A DNA stretch of 64,000 nt from Micromonospora sp. WMMA1363 (GTDB lineage Bacteria > Actinomycetota > Actinomycetes > Mycobacteriales > Micromonosporaceae). The notes under the pieces are model-generated. The model worked only from the letters and a program-made list of their open reading frames with translations, did not search any database and had not been told where the DNA came from. Below are positions 8,505 to 17,334 of the stretch, piece by piece. Both the position numbers and the translations under genes were made by a program. The stretch's first letter is position 1; each line of letters begins with the position of its first letter. The stretch lies in assembly GCF_030345795.1 (NCBI RefSeq), contig NZ_JAUALB010000001.1, forward strand, positions 3,402,001-3,466,000, in the 5' to 3' direction.

Positions 8505-9866
8505 GTGCGGACGATGCGGGGTTGGCTACACGATACGGCCGGCGGGTTGCCCCGCACCTTCTGGTACCTGTGGACCGGCACGCTGATCAACCGGCTCGGC
8601 TCGTTCGTCCTGGTCTTCCTCGCCATCTACCTCACCCAGGAACGCGGCTTCTCCGCCGCCCAGGCCGGCCTGGTGCTGGGGCTCTGGGGGGTCGGCGGCG
8701 CGGTGGGCACCACGATCGGCGGCACGCTCGCCGACCGTTGGGGACGCCGCCCCACCCTGCTCACCGCCCACCTCGGCGCGGCGAGCATGATGCTGGCCCT
8801 GGGCTTCGCCCGGGACATGTGGACAGTCGCGCTCGGCGCCCTGCTGCTCGGCCTCTTCGCCGAGGCGGTCCGGCCCGCCTTCGGCGCGATGATGATCGAC
8901 GTGGTCCCGGCCAAGGACCGACTGCGGGCCTTCTCCCTGAACTACTGGGCGATCAACCTCGGCTTCGCCTGCGCCGCCGTGCTCGCCGGGATCGCGGCCG
9001 AGGCCGGCTACCTGCTGCTCTTCCTGGTCGACGCGGCCACCACGCTGGTCACCGCGCTGATCATCTTCCTGAGGGTCGGCGAGACCCGCAGATCGACGGT
9101 GGCCGGCACCGGGCGGACGGCGGCACCAGCCGGCGCACTGCGCACCATCCTGTCCGACCGCGTCTACCTCGGCTTCGTGACGCTGAACCTCTTCGCCGCG
9201 CTGGTGTTCCTCCAGCACATCTCGATGCTGCCGATCGCCATGGGCGACGCCGGGCTCAGCCCCACCACGTACGGTTCGGTGATCGCCCTCAACGGCGTCC
9301 TGATCGTGGTGGGTCAGCTCTTCGTGCCGCGGCTCATCAAGGGCCGTAGCCGCTCGCACGTGCTGGCCCTGGCCGCGGTGGTGATGGGGGTCGGGTTCGG
9401 CCTGACCGCGTTCGCCGAGACCGCCTGGTTCTACGGCCTGACCGTACTGATCTGGACCGTCGGCGAGATGCTCAACTCGCCGTCCAACGCAACCCTGATC
9501 GCCGAACTCTCCCCGAATGAGCTTCGCGGTCGCTACCAGGGTGTCTTCTCACTGTCCTGGCAGGTGGCCGGCGCCGCCGCGCCGGTCCTCGGCGGCCTCG
9601 TCCGGGAGCAGGCCGGCAACACCGCGCTCTGGCTGGGCTGTGCCACGATCGGCGGGTTGATGGCGGTGGCGCACCTGGTCTCCGGACCGGCGCGGGAGCG
9701 CCGCGCCACCGCCCTGCGGGCCGCGACGCAGCCGATGGCCCCGACCGCCCCCCTCCGCCCGTCCGCACCCGAGGCCGCCGAGGCCACCGCACCGGTCGAG
9801 CCGCAGCAGTCGACCGAGACCGACGGTGGCACACACTCCCGCACGGTCGGCACCGGCCAGGCATGA
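8505..9866 (+). CDS. MFS transporter
   Basis: A 453-residue major facilitator from a GTG start, with about 12 hydrophobic segments. The loop 2-3 signature GGTLADRWGRRP identifies the MFS drug:H+ antiporter branch, and VIALNGVLIVVGQLFVPRLIKGRSR is the pseudo-symmetric loop 8-9. The C-terminal 50 residues are a proline/alanine/threonine-rich cytoplasmic tail. Likely an exporter of unknown substrate. It is divergent from gpmA and ends shortly before a strong terminator. Confidence 0.85.
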   Translation: MRTMRGWLHDTAGGLPRTFWYLWTGTLINRLGSFVLVFLAIYLTQERGFSAAQAGLVLGLWGVGGAVGTTIGGTLADRWGRRPTLLTAHLGAASMMLALGFARDMWTVALGALLLGLFAEAVRPAFGAMMIDVVPAKDRLRAFSLNYWAINLGFACAAVLAGIAAEAGYLLLFLVDAATTLVTALIIFLRVGETRRSTVAGTGRTAAPAGALRTILSDRVYLGFVTLNLFAALVFLQHISMLPIAMGDAGLSPTTYGSVIALNGVLIVVGQLFVPRLIKGRSRSHVLALAAVVMGVGFGLTAFAETAWFYGLTVLIWTVGEMLNSPSNATLIAELSPNELRGRYQGVFSLSWQVAGAAAPVLGGLVREQAGNTALWLGCATIGGLMAVAHLVSGPARERRATALRAATQPMAPTAPLRPSAPEAAEATAPVEPQQSTETDGGTHSRTVGTGQA

Positions 9867-9930
9867 GGCGCGGCACACCGGAGCGCGAGAACCCCCGGAT
9901 TCCTCCGGCCTGATCGGGCTCCGGGCCGGT

Positions 9931-9975
9931 ACGCGCAACGCCCACCGCGACGTCGTCGCGGTGGGCGTTGCGCGT
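9931..9975. terminator. Perfect 21-bp terminator stem
   Basis: Positions 9931-9951 are the exact reverse complement of 9955-9975, with a 3-nt loop (GTC). It follows the MFS gene by 65 bp and is the strongest hairpin seen in the core part of the window. Confidence 0.85.
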
Positions 9976-10305
9976 ATATGACCGGCGGCGGCGGGCGACA
10001 CTCACCCCCGTAAGCGGCGCCCGCTCACGCCGCCGGTCCAAACGGGTGGGCCACCGTCCCCCAACGGTGTCGGTCCACCCGTCCTCCACGCCTCACTCGG
10101 TGCACAGATCTGATCGATCCTCCGCTCCCCCGAACGGATCCGAGCCCGGCGCGGTACAATAAAGTTAGTTCGCCCGGAATGTGGTTTCAACCTGAACCGA
10201 CTGTCTCGCCGGTCACAGGACTCGCCTCCGACCCGGTGTCACCCCGCCTCCTGAGGTCCCGGGGCGGTCGACAGCGACTACCCGATGGCCACTCCCGCAA
10301 ACACC
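9976..10305. other. Intergenic, no gene recognised
   Basis: About 330 bp between the MFS terminator and the end of the H1-like gene. No convincing coding frame. A TACAAT hexamer at 10155-10160 on the plus strand looks like a -10 element, but no matching -35 or downstream gene is apparent, so a small untranslated RNA cannot be excluded. Confidence 0.4.
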
Positions 10306-11244
10306 TCACCCGGCCTCCCGATCGGGTGATTCGGTCCGGAAGAAGTTGCTCGGCCGGCCGTCCCGCAGCCGCTCCTGGTAGATCAGGTTCAGCTTTCGCA
10401 GCTCGAACGTCCGGAACCACTCAGCCCAGGTGATCTCGCGTACCCGGTTGCTCTCCCGGTAGCCCGGTAGGTTGAAGGTGAGCACGCCGGCGCGGCCGTC
10501 GCGTTCCGTGCCGGCGATCGTGGCCGGTTTCGCGTTCCGCTGTCGCGCCCACCGCCGGATGACATCGTGGTTGGTGGTGACCAGGCTCCGACCGAGACGC
10601 TCCGGCCGGTCCTCCAGCGACGAGATGACCTGCGACGACCGGACCGAACGCGACGAGAACGGCCCGATCCGTACCGCCGCACCTCGGGCCGGACCGGCCC
10701 CGTCCGCAGCCTTCTTCGCCGCCGGTGCGGCCCGCTTCGCCGCCGCCTTCTTCGCCGGTGTGGCCCGCTTCGCCGGCTTGGCCGGTGCCGTCTTCGCCGG
10801 CACGGCCCCGCGGGCGGCGGCCCGCTTCGCCGCGGCCTTCTTCGCCGGCGCGGACTTGTTCGCCGGCACCGCCTTCGCCCGGGCCGGCGCGGCCTTCGCC
10901 CGGGCCGTCGTGGTGCGACCGGCCGTCTTCCTCGTGGCCGCCGCGCGGCCCGCCGACGCCCTGGTGCCCGCCGCGCGGCCCGCCGGACCGGTGCTCGCGC
11001 GGGCCGCCGCGCCGGGGCGGCCCGCTGCCCGCAGGGTCCTCACGAGGGTCTTCACCAACTCCGGCTTGCGCAGCGTGGAGACGCCGGAGACCCCGTGCCG
11101 GCGCAACTGACCACGGATCTCGTCCACCCTCATTCGGGTGATGGCGGATTCGGAGACCTGCGGGGTGTTCGGGGTCCGGTTCCCCGTCTGTCGTCCGGTC
11201 CGGGTCGCAGTCCCGCCGCGACCTGAGCTGCTTCGCTGAGCCAT
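10306..11244 (-). CDS. Lys/Ala/Pro-rich H1-like DNA-binding protein
   Basis: A 312-residue protein in three parts. Residues about 35-75 (ITRMRVDEIRGQLRRHGVSGVSTLRKPELVKTL, cited in part) form a SAP/Rho-N-like helical domain. Residues about 80-195 are a low-complexity tract of AKKAAAKRAA-type repeats like eukaryotic histone H1 tails and mycobacterial Hup/Lsr tails. The C-terminal 110 residues (VTTNHDVIRRWARQRNAKPA, then GVLTFNLPGYRESN, WAEWFRTFE and DGRPSNFFR) are a conserved module found at the end of many bacterial Rho-N or plasmid-stabilisation-like proteins. A nucleoid-associated role is inferred from composition. Confidence 0.7.
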   Translation of the reverse strand: MAQRSSSGRGGTATRTGRQTGNRTPNTPQVSESAITRMRVDEIRGQLRRHGVSGVSTLRKPELVKTLVRTLRAAGRPGAAARASTGPAGRAAGTRASAGRAAATRKTAGRTTTARAKAAPARAKAVPANKSAPAKKAAAKRAAARGAVPAKTAPAKPAKRATPAKKAAAKRAAPAAKKAADGAGPARGAAVRIGPFSSRSVRSSQVISSLEDRPERLGRSLVTTNHDVIRRWARQRNAKPATIAGTERDGRAGVLTFNLPGYRESNRVREITWAEWFRTFELRKLNLIYQERLRDGRPSNFFRTESPDREAG

Positions 11245-11323
11245 GGGCGCTCACGCTCCTCGACAGTCCGTCCCTCGGCACGCGGCGGATCCCAGTGCTG
11301 CACCGCGCGGTGCGGCATACCCG

Positions 11324-11878
11324 TCAGGTCCGGTCCGAACCTCCGGCGGCCGAGCGGGTGTCCGCAGCGGCCTCGCCACCGGTGGCAGAAGACTCGAAGA
11401 GGTGCGCGAAGGCCGCGAGGTTCGCGGTGGACTCACCGCGCTTGACCCGCCACTCCCATTCCCGGCGGATCGAGGTGCCGAAGCCGATCTCCAGCATGGT
11501 GTCGAAGGACTCGTCCGCGTACGTCAGCACCGCCCCGAGCAGCCGGTCCAGTTCGTCGGCGTCGACACCGGCGGGATTGACCCGGCCGGTCAGGTAGACG
11601 TCACCGACCGCGTCGATGGAGAAGGAGACCCCGTACATCCGGGCGTTGCGCTGGAGCAGCCAGGCCCAGAGTTCCTCCCGGCGCTCGTCCGGCTGGCGCA
11701 TCACGAAGGCCTCGATCCGCAACGCGTGCTCACCGACGACCAGGTTGCAGATCGTCTTGAGTTTGTGGGTGCCGGGCAGGGTGACCGCGTACGAGTGCGG
11801 GCCGGTGGGCTCCCAGGCAAGGTCCCGCTCGTCGCAGGCCGACTCGATCAAAGCTCCGAGATCGTTCTTCCCGCTCAT
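11324..11878 (-). CDS. YbjN-domain protein (Rv0487-like)
   Basis: Predicted 184 residues (start at MSGKNDLG; an ATG three codons earlier exists). The fold is a YbjN / type III secretion chaperone-like alpha-beta domain: YAVTLPGTHKLKTICNLVVG, WAWLLQRNARMYGVSFSID and GDVYLTGRV (cited in part). Molecular function is unknown; YbjN homologues are linked to stress responses. It lies downstream of mshA on the same strand, exactly as Rv0487 follows mshA in M. tuberculosis, supporting a shared transcript. Confidence 0.8.
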   Translation of the reverse strand: MSGKNDLGALIESACDERDLAWEPTGPHSYAVTLPGTHKLKTICNLVVGEHALRIEAFVMRQPDERREELWAWLLQRNARMYGVSFSIDAVGDVYLTGRVNPAGVDADELDRLLGAVLTYADESFDTMLEIGFGTSIRREWEWRVKRGESTANLAAFAHLFESSATGGEAAADTRSAAGGSDRT

Positions 11879-12010
11879 CGCACCCACTCTACGGTCGCCC
11901 CGGCACCCGCGCCCGTGGCGACGCCGGTATCGACCGGGGCGCGCACTCCACCGCTGGCGTCTGGCGGCGCCGGTCCGCCCACCAGGCGCCCCTCCTCACC
12001 AGGCGCCTCC

Positions 12011-13353
12011 TCACCAGGCGCAGGTGGCGAGTTCGGACGTCAGCCGGGCACGGTGTTCGACGATCGCCTCACCGTAGACGTCCAGCAGCGCGGAGACCGT
12101 GCGATCCCAGGAGAAGCTGCGGGCGTGCCGCTGAGCGCCCCGGGCCAACTCCGCCCGCCCACCCACGTCCGGCAACAGGCGCGCCAGCGTACGGGCCCAG
12201 TCGACCGGGTCGTGGCCGGCCACGAGGACGCCGCTGACCTGGTCGCGGACCGCCGTGACCAGGCCGCCGACGGCGGCTGCCACGACCGGCGTACCACAGG
12301 CCTGGGCCTCCAGCGCGACCAGTCCGAAGCTCTCGTTGTACGACGGGACCGCCACCAGGTCCGCCGCCCGGTACAGGGCGGGCAGGTCGTCGCCGGTGAG
12401 CGGCGGCAGGAACCGCACCCGGTCGGTGACGCCCAGCGCGGCGGCCAGCTCCATCAGCGCGGTCGGCCGGTCGAGCCCGCTACCGCTTGGCCCGCCGCAG
12501 ACGACCACGGTCAGCTCCTCGGCGAGCACCGGGTCCCGCTCGCGCAGTGCCGCCGCCGCGCGGATCAGCACGTCCGGCGCCTTGAGCGGCTGGATCCGGC
12601 CGACGAAAGCCACCACGTACCCGGTCTCGGGCAGGCCGACGCGGCGGCGGGCGGCGATCCGGGTCCGCTCCCGCTCACCGCGGACGGGGTGGAAACGGGC
12701 CAGGTCCACGCCGGGCTCGACGACCGCGACCCTGGTCGGATCGGCGTCGTACCGGTCGATCAGGTCGCCGGCCTCGACCTTGGTGTTGGCGACCAGCCGG
12801 TCGGCCTCGGCGACCACCTGCTCCTCACCGATCACCCGGGCCTTGGGCTCCGGGCGGTCCCCGGCGGCGAGCTGCGCGTTCTTCACCTTGGCGAGGGTGT
12901 GCGCGCTGTGCACCAACGGCACCCCCCAGCGCTCCTTGGACAGCCAGCCGACCTGCCCGGAGAGCCAGTAGTGCGAGTGGATCAGGTCGTAGTGGCCCGG
13001 CGGCCGCGCCGCCTCCGCACGCAACACCCCGGCGGTGAACGCGCAGAGTTGTCCGGACAGCTCCTCCTTGGTCAGCCCCCGAGGGGGCCGGAGATGATGT
13101 GCCGGACATGGACGCCGGGCGCCATCTCCACCTCCGGTGGCAGGTCGCCGGAGGTGGCCCGGGTGAAGATCTCCACCTCGACGTCCCGCTCGGCGAGCCG
13201 CCGGGCGACCTCGAGAATGTAGACGTTCATCCCACCGGCGTCGCCGGTGCCGGGCTGGTGCAGCGGCGAGGTGTGCACCGAGAGCGTGGCGATGCGACGG
13301 GGCCACGGACGGGCACCTCGCTGACGACCGACACCGGTGTGCTGTTCCGCCAC
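12011..13353 (-). pseudogene. mshA: D-inositol-3-phosphate glycosyltransferase MshA, frameshifted
   Basis: The first 90 codons (GTG at 13351-13353; [18 protein letters not shown], then [18 protein letters not shown]) and the rest ([14 protein letters not shown] onward) lie in different frames. The break is at 13076-13087, in the homopolymers CCCCC and GGGGG. The interval is 1,343 bp, exactly one base short of 448 codons, the normal MshA length. MshA joins UDP-GlcNAc to inositol-3-phosphate, the first step of mycothiol synthesis. The GT4 core is intact: [52 protein letters not shown] (cited in part). Either a sequencing error or a real lesion; other mycothiol genes nearby favour the former. 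Confidence 0.88.
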
Positions 13354-13523
13354 GTCCGCTCCCCACTGTCACGGTTATTGCCGTCCGCACGACCGGCGCT
13401 TCTCGGTCAACCCCCACGCCGGGTGCCATCTTCCCCATCGGGGATCGGTAATGCCTAACGACGTCTTCAGGCGTGACGGACCTCATTGCGCCGTCGGCCG
13501 GCGCCGGGGGTGAGAATGGGCGG

Positions 13524-14288
13524 ATGACATCTGTCGCCGTCGTCACCGGAGCATCCAGCGGGATCGGTGCGGCCACCGCCCGCCGGCTCGCCGTCGAAGG
13601 GTTTCACGTGCTGGCCGCCGCCCGGCGTGTCGACCGGCTCACCGGCCTGGTCACGGAGATCCGGGACGCGGGGGGCTCAGCCACCGCGGTCGCCTGCGAC
13701 GTAACCTCCGACGAGTCGGTGGCCGGGCTCGCCGCCGCGGCCGCGGCGGCCCCGGGGCCCGTCACCCTGCTGGTCAACAACGCCGGGGGGGCACGCGGGC
13801 TGGACCCGGTGGAGACCGGCTCGATCGGCGACTGGCAGTGGATGTACGACGTGAACGTGCTGGGCACCCTGCGGGTCACGCAGGCGCTGTTGCCCGCGCT
13901 GGTGTCCTCCGCGGCCGGCACCATCGTCGTCGTCTCGTCCACCGCCGGCTTCACCGTGTACGAGGGCGGGGGCGGCTACGCCGCCGCCAAGCACGCGCAG
14001 ACCGCGGTCGCCGGCACGCTGCGCCTGGAGCTGTGCGGCCGGCCGGTCCGGGTCGTCGAGATCGACCCCGGCATGGTGCGGACCGACGAGTTCTCGCTGG
14101 TCCGCTTCGACGGGGACGCCGCGCAGGCCACCGCCGTCTACGCCGGGGTTCCCGATCCGCTGGTCGCCGACGACGTAGCCGACTGCATCGCCTGGTGTGC
14201 CACCCGCCCGCACCACGTCAACGTCGACCGCCTGGTGGTCCGCCCACTGGCGCAGGCCGCGCAGCACAAGGTGCACCGGGTCGGCTGA
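13524..14288 (+). CDS. SDR family oxidoreductase (Rv0484c-like)
   Basis: Predicted 254 residues, start at the ATG at 13524 ([17 protein letters not shown]), since the Rossmann strand begins there. Classical short-chain dehydrogenase motifs: TGASSGIG (cofactor loop), AARRVDRL (NADP-type arginine), NNAGG, catalytic S in VVVSSTAGF, and YAAAKHA (the YxxxK pair). Substrate unknown. It is divergent from mshA and near murB, as the SDR Rv0484c is in mycobacteria. Confidence 0.88.
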   Translation: MTSVAVVTGASSGIGAATARRLAVEGFHVLAAARRVDRLTGLVTEIRDAGGSATAVACDVTSDESVAGLAAAAAAAPGPVTLLVNNAGGARGLDPVETGSIGDWQWMYDVNVLGTLRVTQALLPALVSSAAGTIVVVSSTAGFTVYEGGGGYAAAKHAQTAVAGTLRLELCGRPVRVVEIDPGMVRTDEFSLVRFDGDAAQATAVYAGVPDPLVADDVADCIAWCATRPHHVNVDRLVVRPLAQAAQHKVHRVG

Positions 14289-14301
14289 GCCGGGTGGCGT
14301 G

Positions 14302-15096
14302 ATGGCGGGATCGGCGCGGCGCCCGGTGGGCGTGGTCACCCGCGGGACGACCAACCCCAACCGGCTGCGCCGGGTGGACAACTGGATCGTCGAGACCTGC
14401 GGGGACGCGCTGCGCGCCACCGCGGACCCGCTGGTCGTCGACCTCGGTTACGGCGCCACCCCGGTCACTGCCGTCGAGCTGCGGGCCCGGCTGGCCGCCG
14501 CCGTCCGCACCGATGTCCGGGTGGTCGGGCTGGAGATCGATCCGGTACGCGTCGCCGCCGCCCGACCCGCCGCCGATCCGCCCTGGCTCACCTTCGCCCG
14601 GGGCGGCTTCGAGCTGGCCGGGCTGCGCCCCGCTCTGGTCCGCGCGTTCAACGTGCTCCGCCAGTACGACGAGCGCGAGGTGCCGGCGGCTTGGGCGACG
14701 ATGACCGCCGCGCTGGCCCCGGGCGGCCTGCTGATCGAGGGGACCTGCGACGAGCTGGGCCGGCTCGGCGCCTGGGTGCTGTTGGACGCCGACGGCCCGC
14801 GCTCGCTGACCCTCGCCGCCCGGCTCAGCACGCTGGCGAGCCCGGCCCAGCTCGCCGAACGCCTCCCGAAGGCGCTCATCCACCGCAACGTCGACGGTGA
14901 GCCCATCCACGCGCTGCTCCGCGCCCTCGAACATGCCTGGCACACCGCGGCCCCGTACGCTCCGTACGGCCCCCGTCAACGCTGGCTCCGGGCGGTGACC
15001 ACGGTCCGCGAGTCCGGCTGGCCGGTCCTCGGCCGGCCGCGCCACTGGCGCCGGGGACTGCTGACCGTCCCCTGGTCCGCCACAGCCCCCCGCTAG
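14302..15096 (+). CDS. SAM-dependent methyltransferase
   Basis: Predicted 264 residues from the ATG at 14302, 13 bp after the SDR stop, so probably cotranscribed. Class I fold: VVDLGYGATPVTAVELRARL is motif I, VVGLEIDPVRVAAARP is motif II with the adenosine-binding acid, AFNVLRQYDE and ALAPGGLLIEGTCDELG follow. The C-terminal 80 residues are specific to an actinobacterial subfamily. Substrate not predictable. Confidence 0.75.
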   Translation: MAGSARRPVGVVTRGTTNPNRLRRVDNWIVETCGDALRATADPLVVDLGYGATPVTAVELRARLAAAVRTDVRVVGLEIDPVRVAAARPAADPPWLTFARGGFELAGLRPALVRAFNVLRQYDEREVPAAWATMTAALAPGGLLIEGTCDELGRLGAWVLLDADGPRSLTLAARLSTLASPAQLAERLPKALIHRNVDGEPIHALLRALEHAWHTAAPYAPYGPRQRWLRAVTTVRESGWPVLGRPRHWRRGLLTVPWSATAPR

Positions 15097-15195
15097 ATCC
15101 CTCCTTCCGCCCCTTGCCTCGTGGCTCGTTCAGGCTGCCGGCCTGTTCGTGGGCGGCGGGAGACGCGAGATCACGGGGGCCGGGACAGGAGGGGG

Positions 15196-16281
15196 TTACA
15201 GGGTGCAGTTGATGAGGACAGGTTCGGGGTGGAGGGTTACGCCGAAGCGGGATTCGACGCCTGCGCGGATCTCGCGGGCGAGGGCGACCAGGTCCTCCGT
15301 CCGGGCGGCGCCGCTGCGGTGGGTCAGGGCCAGGGTGTGCTTGGTGGAGATGGTGACGGCGCCGTCCGGACCGGGGTGGCCCTTACCGAAGCCGGCCCTG
15401 TCGATCAGCCAGGCGGCGCTGACCTTCACCGTATCCTCGGCGCCGGGCCAGGACGGCGGCTCACCGACGTCGGCGGCCCGCTCCCGCAGCCGCTCGTACG
15501 CGGCCCGGTCGAGCACCGGGTTGGTGAAGAACGACCCGACCGACCAGGTGTCCGGGTCGGCGGCGTCCAGCACCATGCCCTTGCCGGCGCGCAGCCGCAG
15601 CACGACGGCCCGCGCGTCGGCCAGCGGCACCCGGTCACCGACCTCGACGTCGAGCGCCCGGGCCAGCTCCGCGTACCGGATCGGACCGGACAGCGGCGAC
15701 CGGGTCAGGCGGAAGTCGACCGACAGCACCACCCAGCGGTCGCTGTTCTTGAAGATGCTGGACCGGTACGCGAAGCCGCAGTCGGCGGCAGCGAGGGTGG
15801 TGGTGCGGCCGGCCACCCGGTCGTAGACCCGCACCCCGACGATCGTCTCCGCGACCTCCTGCCCGTACGCGCCGACGTTCTGGATCGGGGTGGCTCCGGT
15901 GGACCCGGGGATCCCGGAAAGGCACTCCAGGCCGGACCAGCCGTTGGCCACCGTGGCCGCGACCAGGTCGTCCCACGGTTCGCCGGCCTCGACCCGCACG
16001 GTGACGGTGCCGGCGTCATCCGCGACCACCTGGACCCCCCGGGACCGGACCAGGACCACGGTCCCGGGGAAGCCCGCGTCGCCGATCACCACGTTGCTGC
16101 CACCGGCGAGGATCAGGACCGGCTCGCCCGCCTCCCGTACGCTGCGGACGATCTCGTCGGCGCTGGTTGCGGTGACGACGCGGGCCGCGAGGCCACCGAG
16201 CCGAAGTGTCGTGTATCGGGCCAGGTGGCACAAAGCGTCGGGTTCGGCACCGGTTGTCGACTGGATGTAGACCTCTGACAC
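15196..16281 (-). CDS. murB: UDP-N-acetylenolpyruvoylglucosamine reductase MurB
   Basis: Predicted 361 residues from the GTG at 16279-16281 (MSEVYIQS); a GTG three codons upstream is equally possible. The long open frame continuing to 17133 is antisense to the next gene and has no similarity. MurB reduces enolpyruvyl-UDP-GlcNAc to UDP-MurNAc with FAD/NADPH. Motifs: TTLRLGG, LILAGGSNVVIGD (FAD), SGIPGSTGATPIQNVGAYGQE, FAYRSSIFK, GKGMVLD, SVGSFFTNPV (catalytic Ser) and SAAWLIDRAGF. This is the Y-loop-containing type I enzyme. Convergent to nothing essential, near mshA as in mycobacteria. Confidence 0.93.
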   Translation of the reverse strand: MSEVYIQSTTGAEPDALCHLARYTTLRLGGLAARVVTATSADEIVRSVREAGEPVLILAGGSNVVIGDAGFPGTVVLVRSRGVQVVADDAGTVTVRVEAGEPWDDLVAATVANGWSGLECLSGIPGSTGATPIQNVGAYGQEVAETIVGVRVYDRVAGRTTTLAAADCGFAYRSSIFKNSDRWVVLSVDFRLTRSPLSGPIRYAELARALDVEVGDRVPLADARAVVLRLRAGKGMVLDAADPDTWSVGSFFTNPVLDRAAYERLRERAADVGEPPSWPGAEDTVKVSAAWLIDRAGFGKGHPGPDGAVTISTKHTLALTHRSGAARTEDLVALAREIRAGVESRFGVTLHPEPVLINCTL

Positions 16282-16341
16282 GCTCCTCACCCTAGGCTGG
16301 AGGGGTAGCCGCGGCACCCACTGGTAGCCCGGTCCCCCGGG

Positions 16342-17109
16342 ATGGCGATGAGCAGACTGCACGGCACGAAGGACTTCTGGATCGGGGCGCTCCGGGCGGA
16401 GGGCCCCGCGTTCGCCGCCGCGATCGCGCAGGCGCCGCCCGAGACACCGGTGCTCTCCTGTCCCGGCTGGACCGTGACCGATCTGACGCTGCACCTCGCG
16501 GGGGTCTACCACTGGGTGCACGGGGTGGCCGGCGCAGCCGCCACCACCGCGCCGGTCGGCGGCTCCCGCCCGCCCCGGCCGGGTCCCGACGAGACCCCGC
16601 TGGAGCTCTGGCAGCAGGCGTACGACCAGCTGATGGCCCGTTTCGACGCGCTGGACCCGGAGGCGCCGGCCTGGAACTGGGCGCCCCAGCCGAAGAAGGC
16701 GGGGTTCTGGCCGCGCCGGATGGCGCACGAGACGGCCGTGCACCGGTGGGACGCCCAGCTCGCCATCGCGGCCGGCGAGCCGATCGAGTCGAAGCTCGCG
16801 GCGGACGGGGTGAGCGAGGTGCTGGACACCTGGCTGCCCGCCGGCCGGCGCCGGCCGGGCGGGCCGTGGCACGGGTTGGTGCAGCTGTCCGCTGCCGACG
16901 CCGGACAGGAGTGGTTCCTGCGGCTGCGCGGCGAGGGGGTGGCGCTGCTCGACACCGCGACGATCCTCGACCACGATGCGCACCACGCCCGCGTCCAGGT
17001 CAGCGGCACGGCCAGCGACCTGCTGCTGGCGTTGTGGGGCCGGGTCAGCTTCGACACGCTCACCGTCGCCGGTGACCGCACCCTGCTGGCCGGTCTCCGC
17101 GCCGACTGA
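16342..17109 (+). CDS. Mycothiol-dependent maleylpyruvate isomerase family protein
   Basis: A 255-residue DinB-like four-helix protein of the MDMPI family. The three metal ligands are recognisable: His in DLTLHLAGVYHW, and Glu and His in RMAHETAVHRWDAQ. The C-terminal 90 residues match the MDMPI C-terminal domain (GTASDLLLALWGRV). Characterised members use mycothiol as cofactor, which fits the mycothiol genes around it. The actual reaction is unknown, since most members are not in gentisate pathways. It is divergent from murB. Confidence 0.8.
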   Translation: MAMSRLHGTKDFWIGALRAEGPAFAAAIAQAPPETPVLSCPGWTVTDLTLHLAGVYHWVHGVAGAAATTAPVGGSRPPRPGPDETPLELWQQAYDQLMARFDALDPEAPAWNWAPQPKKAGFWPRRMAHETAVHRWDAQLAIAAGEPIESKLAADGVSEVLDTWLPAGRRRPGGPWHGLVQLSAADAGQEWFLRLRGEGVALLDTATILDHDAHHARVQVSGTASDLLLALWGRVSFDTLTVAGDRTLLAGLRAD

Positions 17110-17230
17110 CGGCCCGCCCCGCGCCGACAGCACGAAGGCGCACCTTCACGGGAGGAGTGGCTGTTCCGGTGCCGGACAGCCGCTCCATGTTCTATGGGTG
17201 ACCACTGGGTGGCGATGGTGGAGCGACGTG

Positions 17231-17296
17231 AGAGAGCGCTCTCTTGACAGCTGTCAAGAGGACAGGCCAAGGTGTGAGAGAGCGCTCTCTCACACC
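17231..17296. promoter_or_regulatory. Twin LacI-type operators and promoter of the ceb operon
   Basis: Three palindromes are nested in 66 bp upstream of the binding-protein gene. Operator 1 is AGAGAGCGCTCTCT at 17231-17244. Operator 2 is the same core extended to a perfect 26-bp palindrome at 17271-17296. Between them CTTGACAGCTGTCAAG (17243-17258) is a 16-bp palindrome containing a perfect -35 hexamer TTGACA (17245-17250). Operator centres are 46 bp apart. The GAGCGCTC core equals that of the CebR/CelR operator TGGGAGCGCTCCCA, so control by the LacI protein at 21986 is the obvious inference. Confidence 0.85.
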
Positions 17297-17334
17297 TCCA
17301 CCATCACCAACCCGACCTGAGAGGGGTCCGAGAC

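Noticed and set aside
11243..13222. 659-codon plus-strand frame across ybjN and mshA
   Set aside because: Antisense to two recognisable genes and without any domain; typical of high-GC DNA.
16282..17133. N-terminal extension of murB to 645 codons
   Set aside because: The extra residues are antisense to the MDMPI-family gene, and the MurB fold begins at MSEVYIQS.
17243..17273. Full sigma-70 promoter with TTGACA
   Set aside because: The -35 is perfect, but no acceptable -10 hexamer lies 16-18 bp downstream, so only the -35 and the palindromes are reported.
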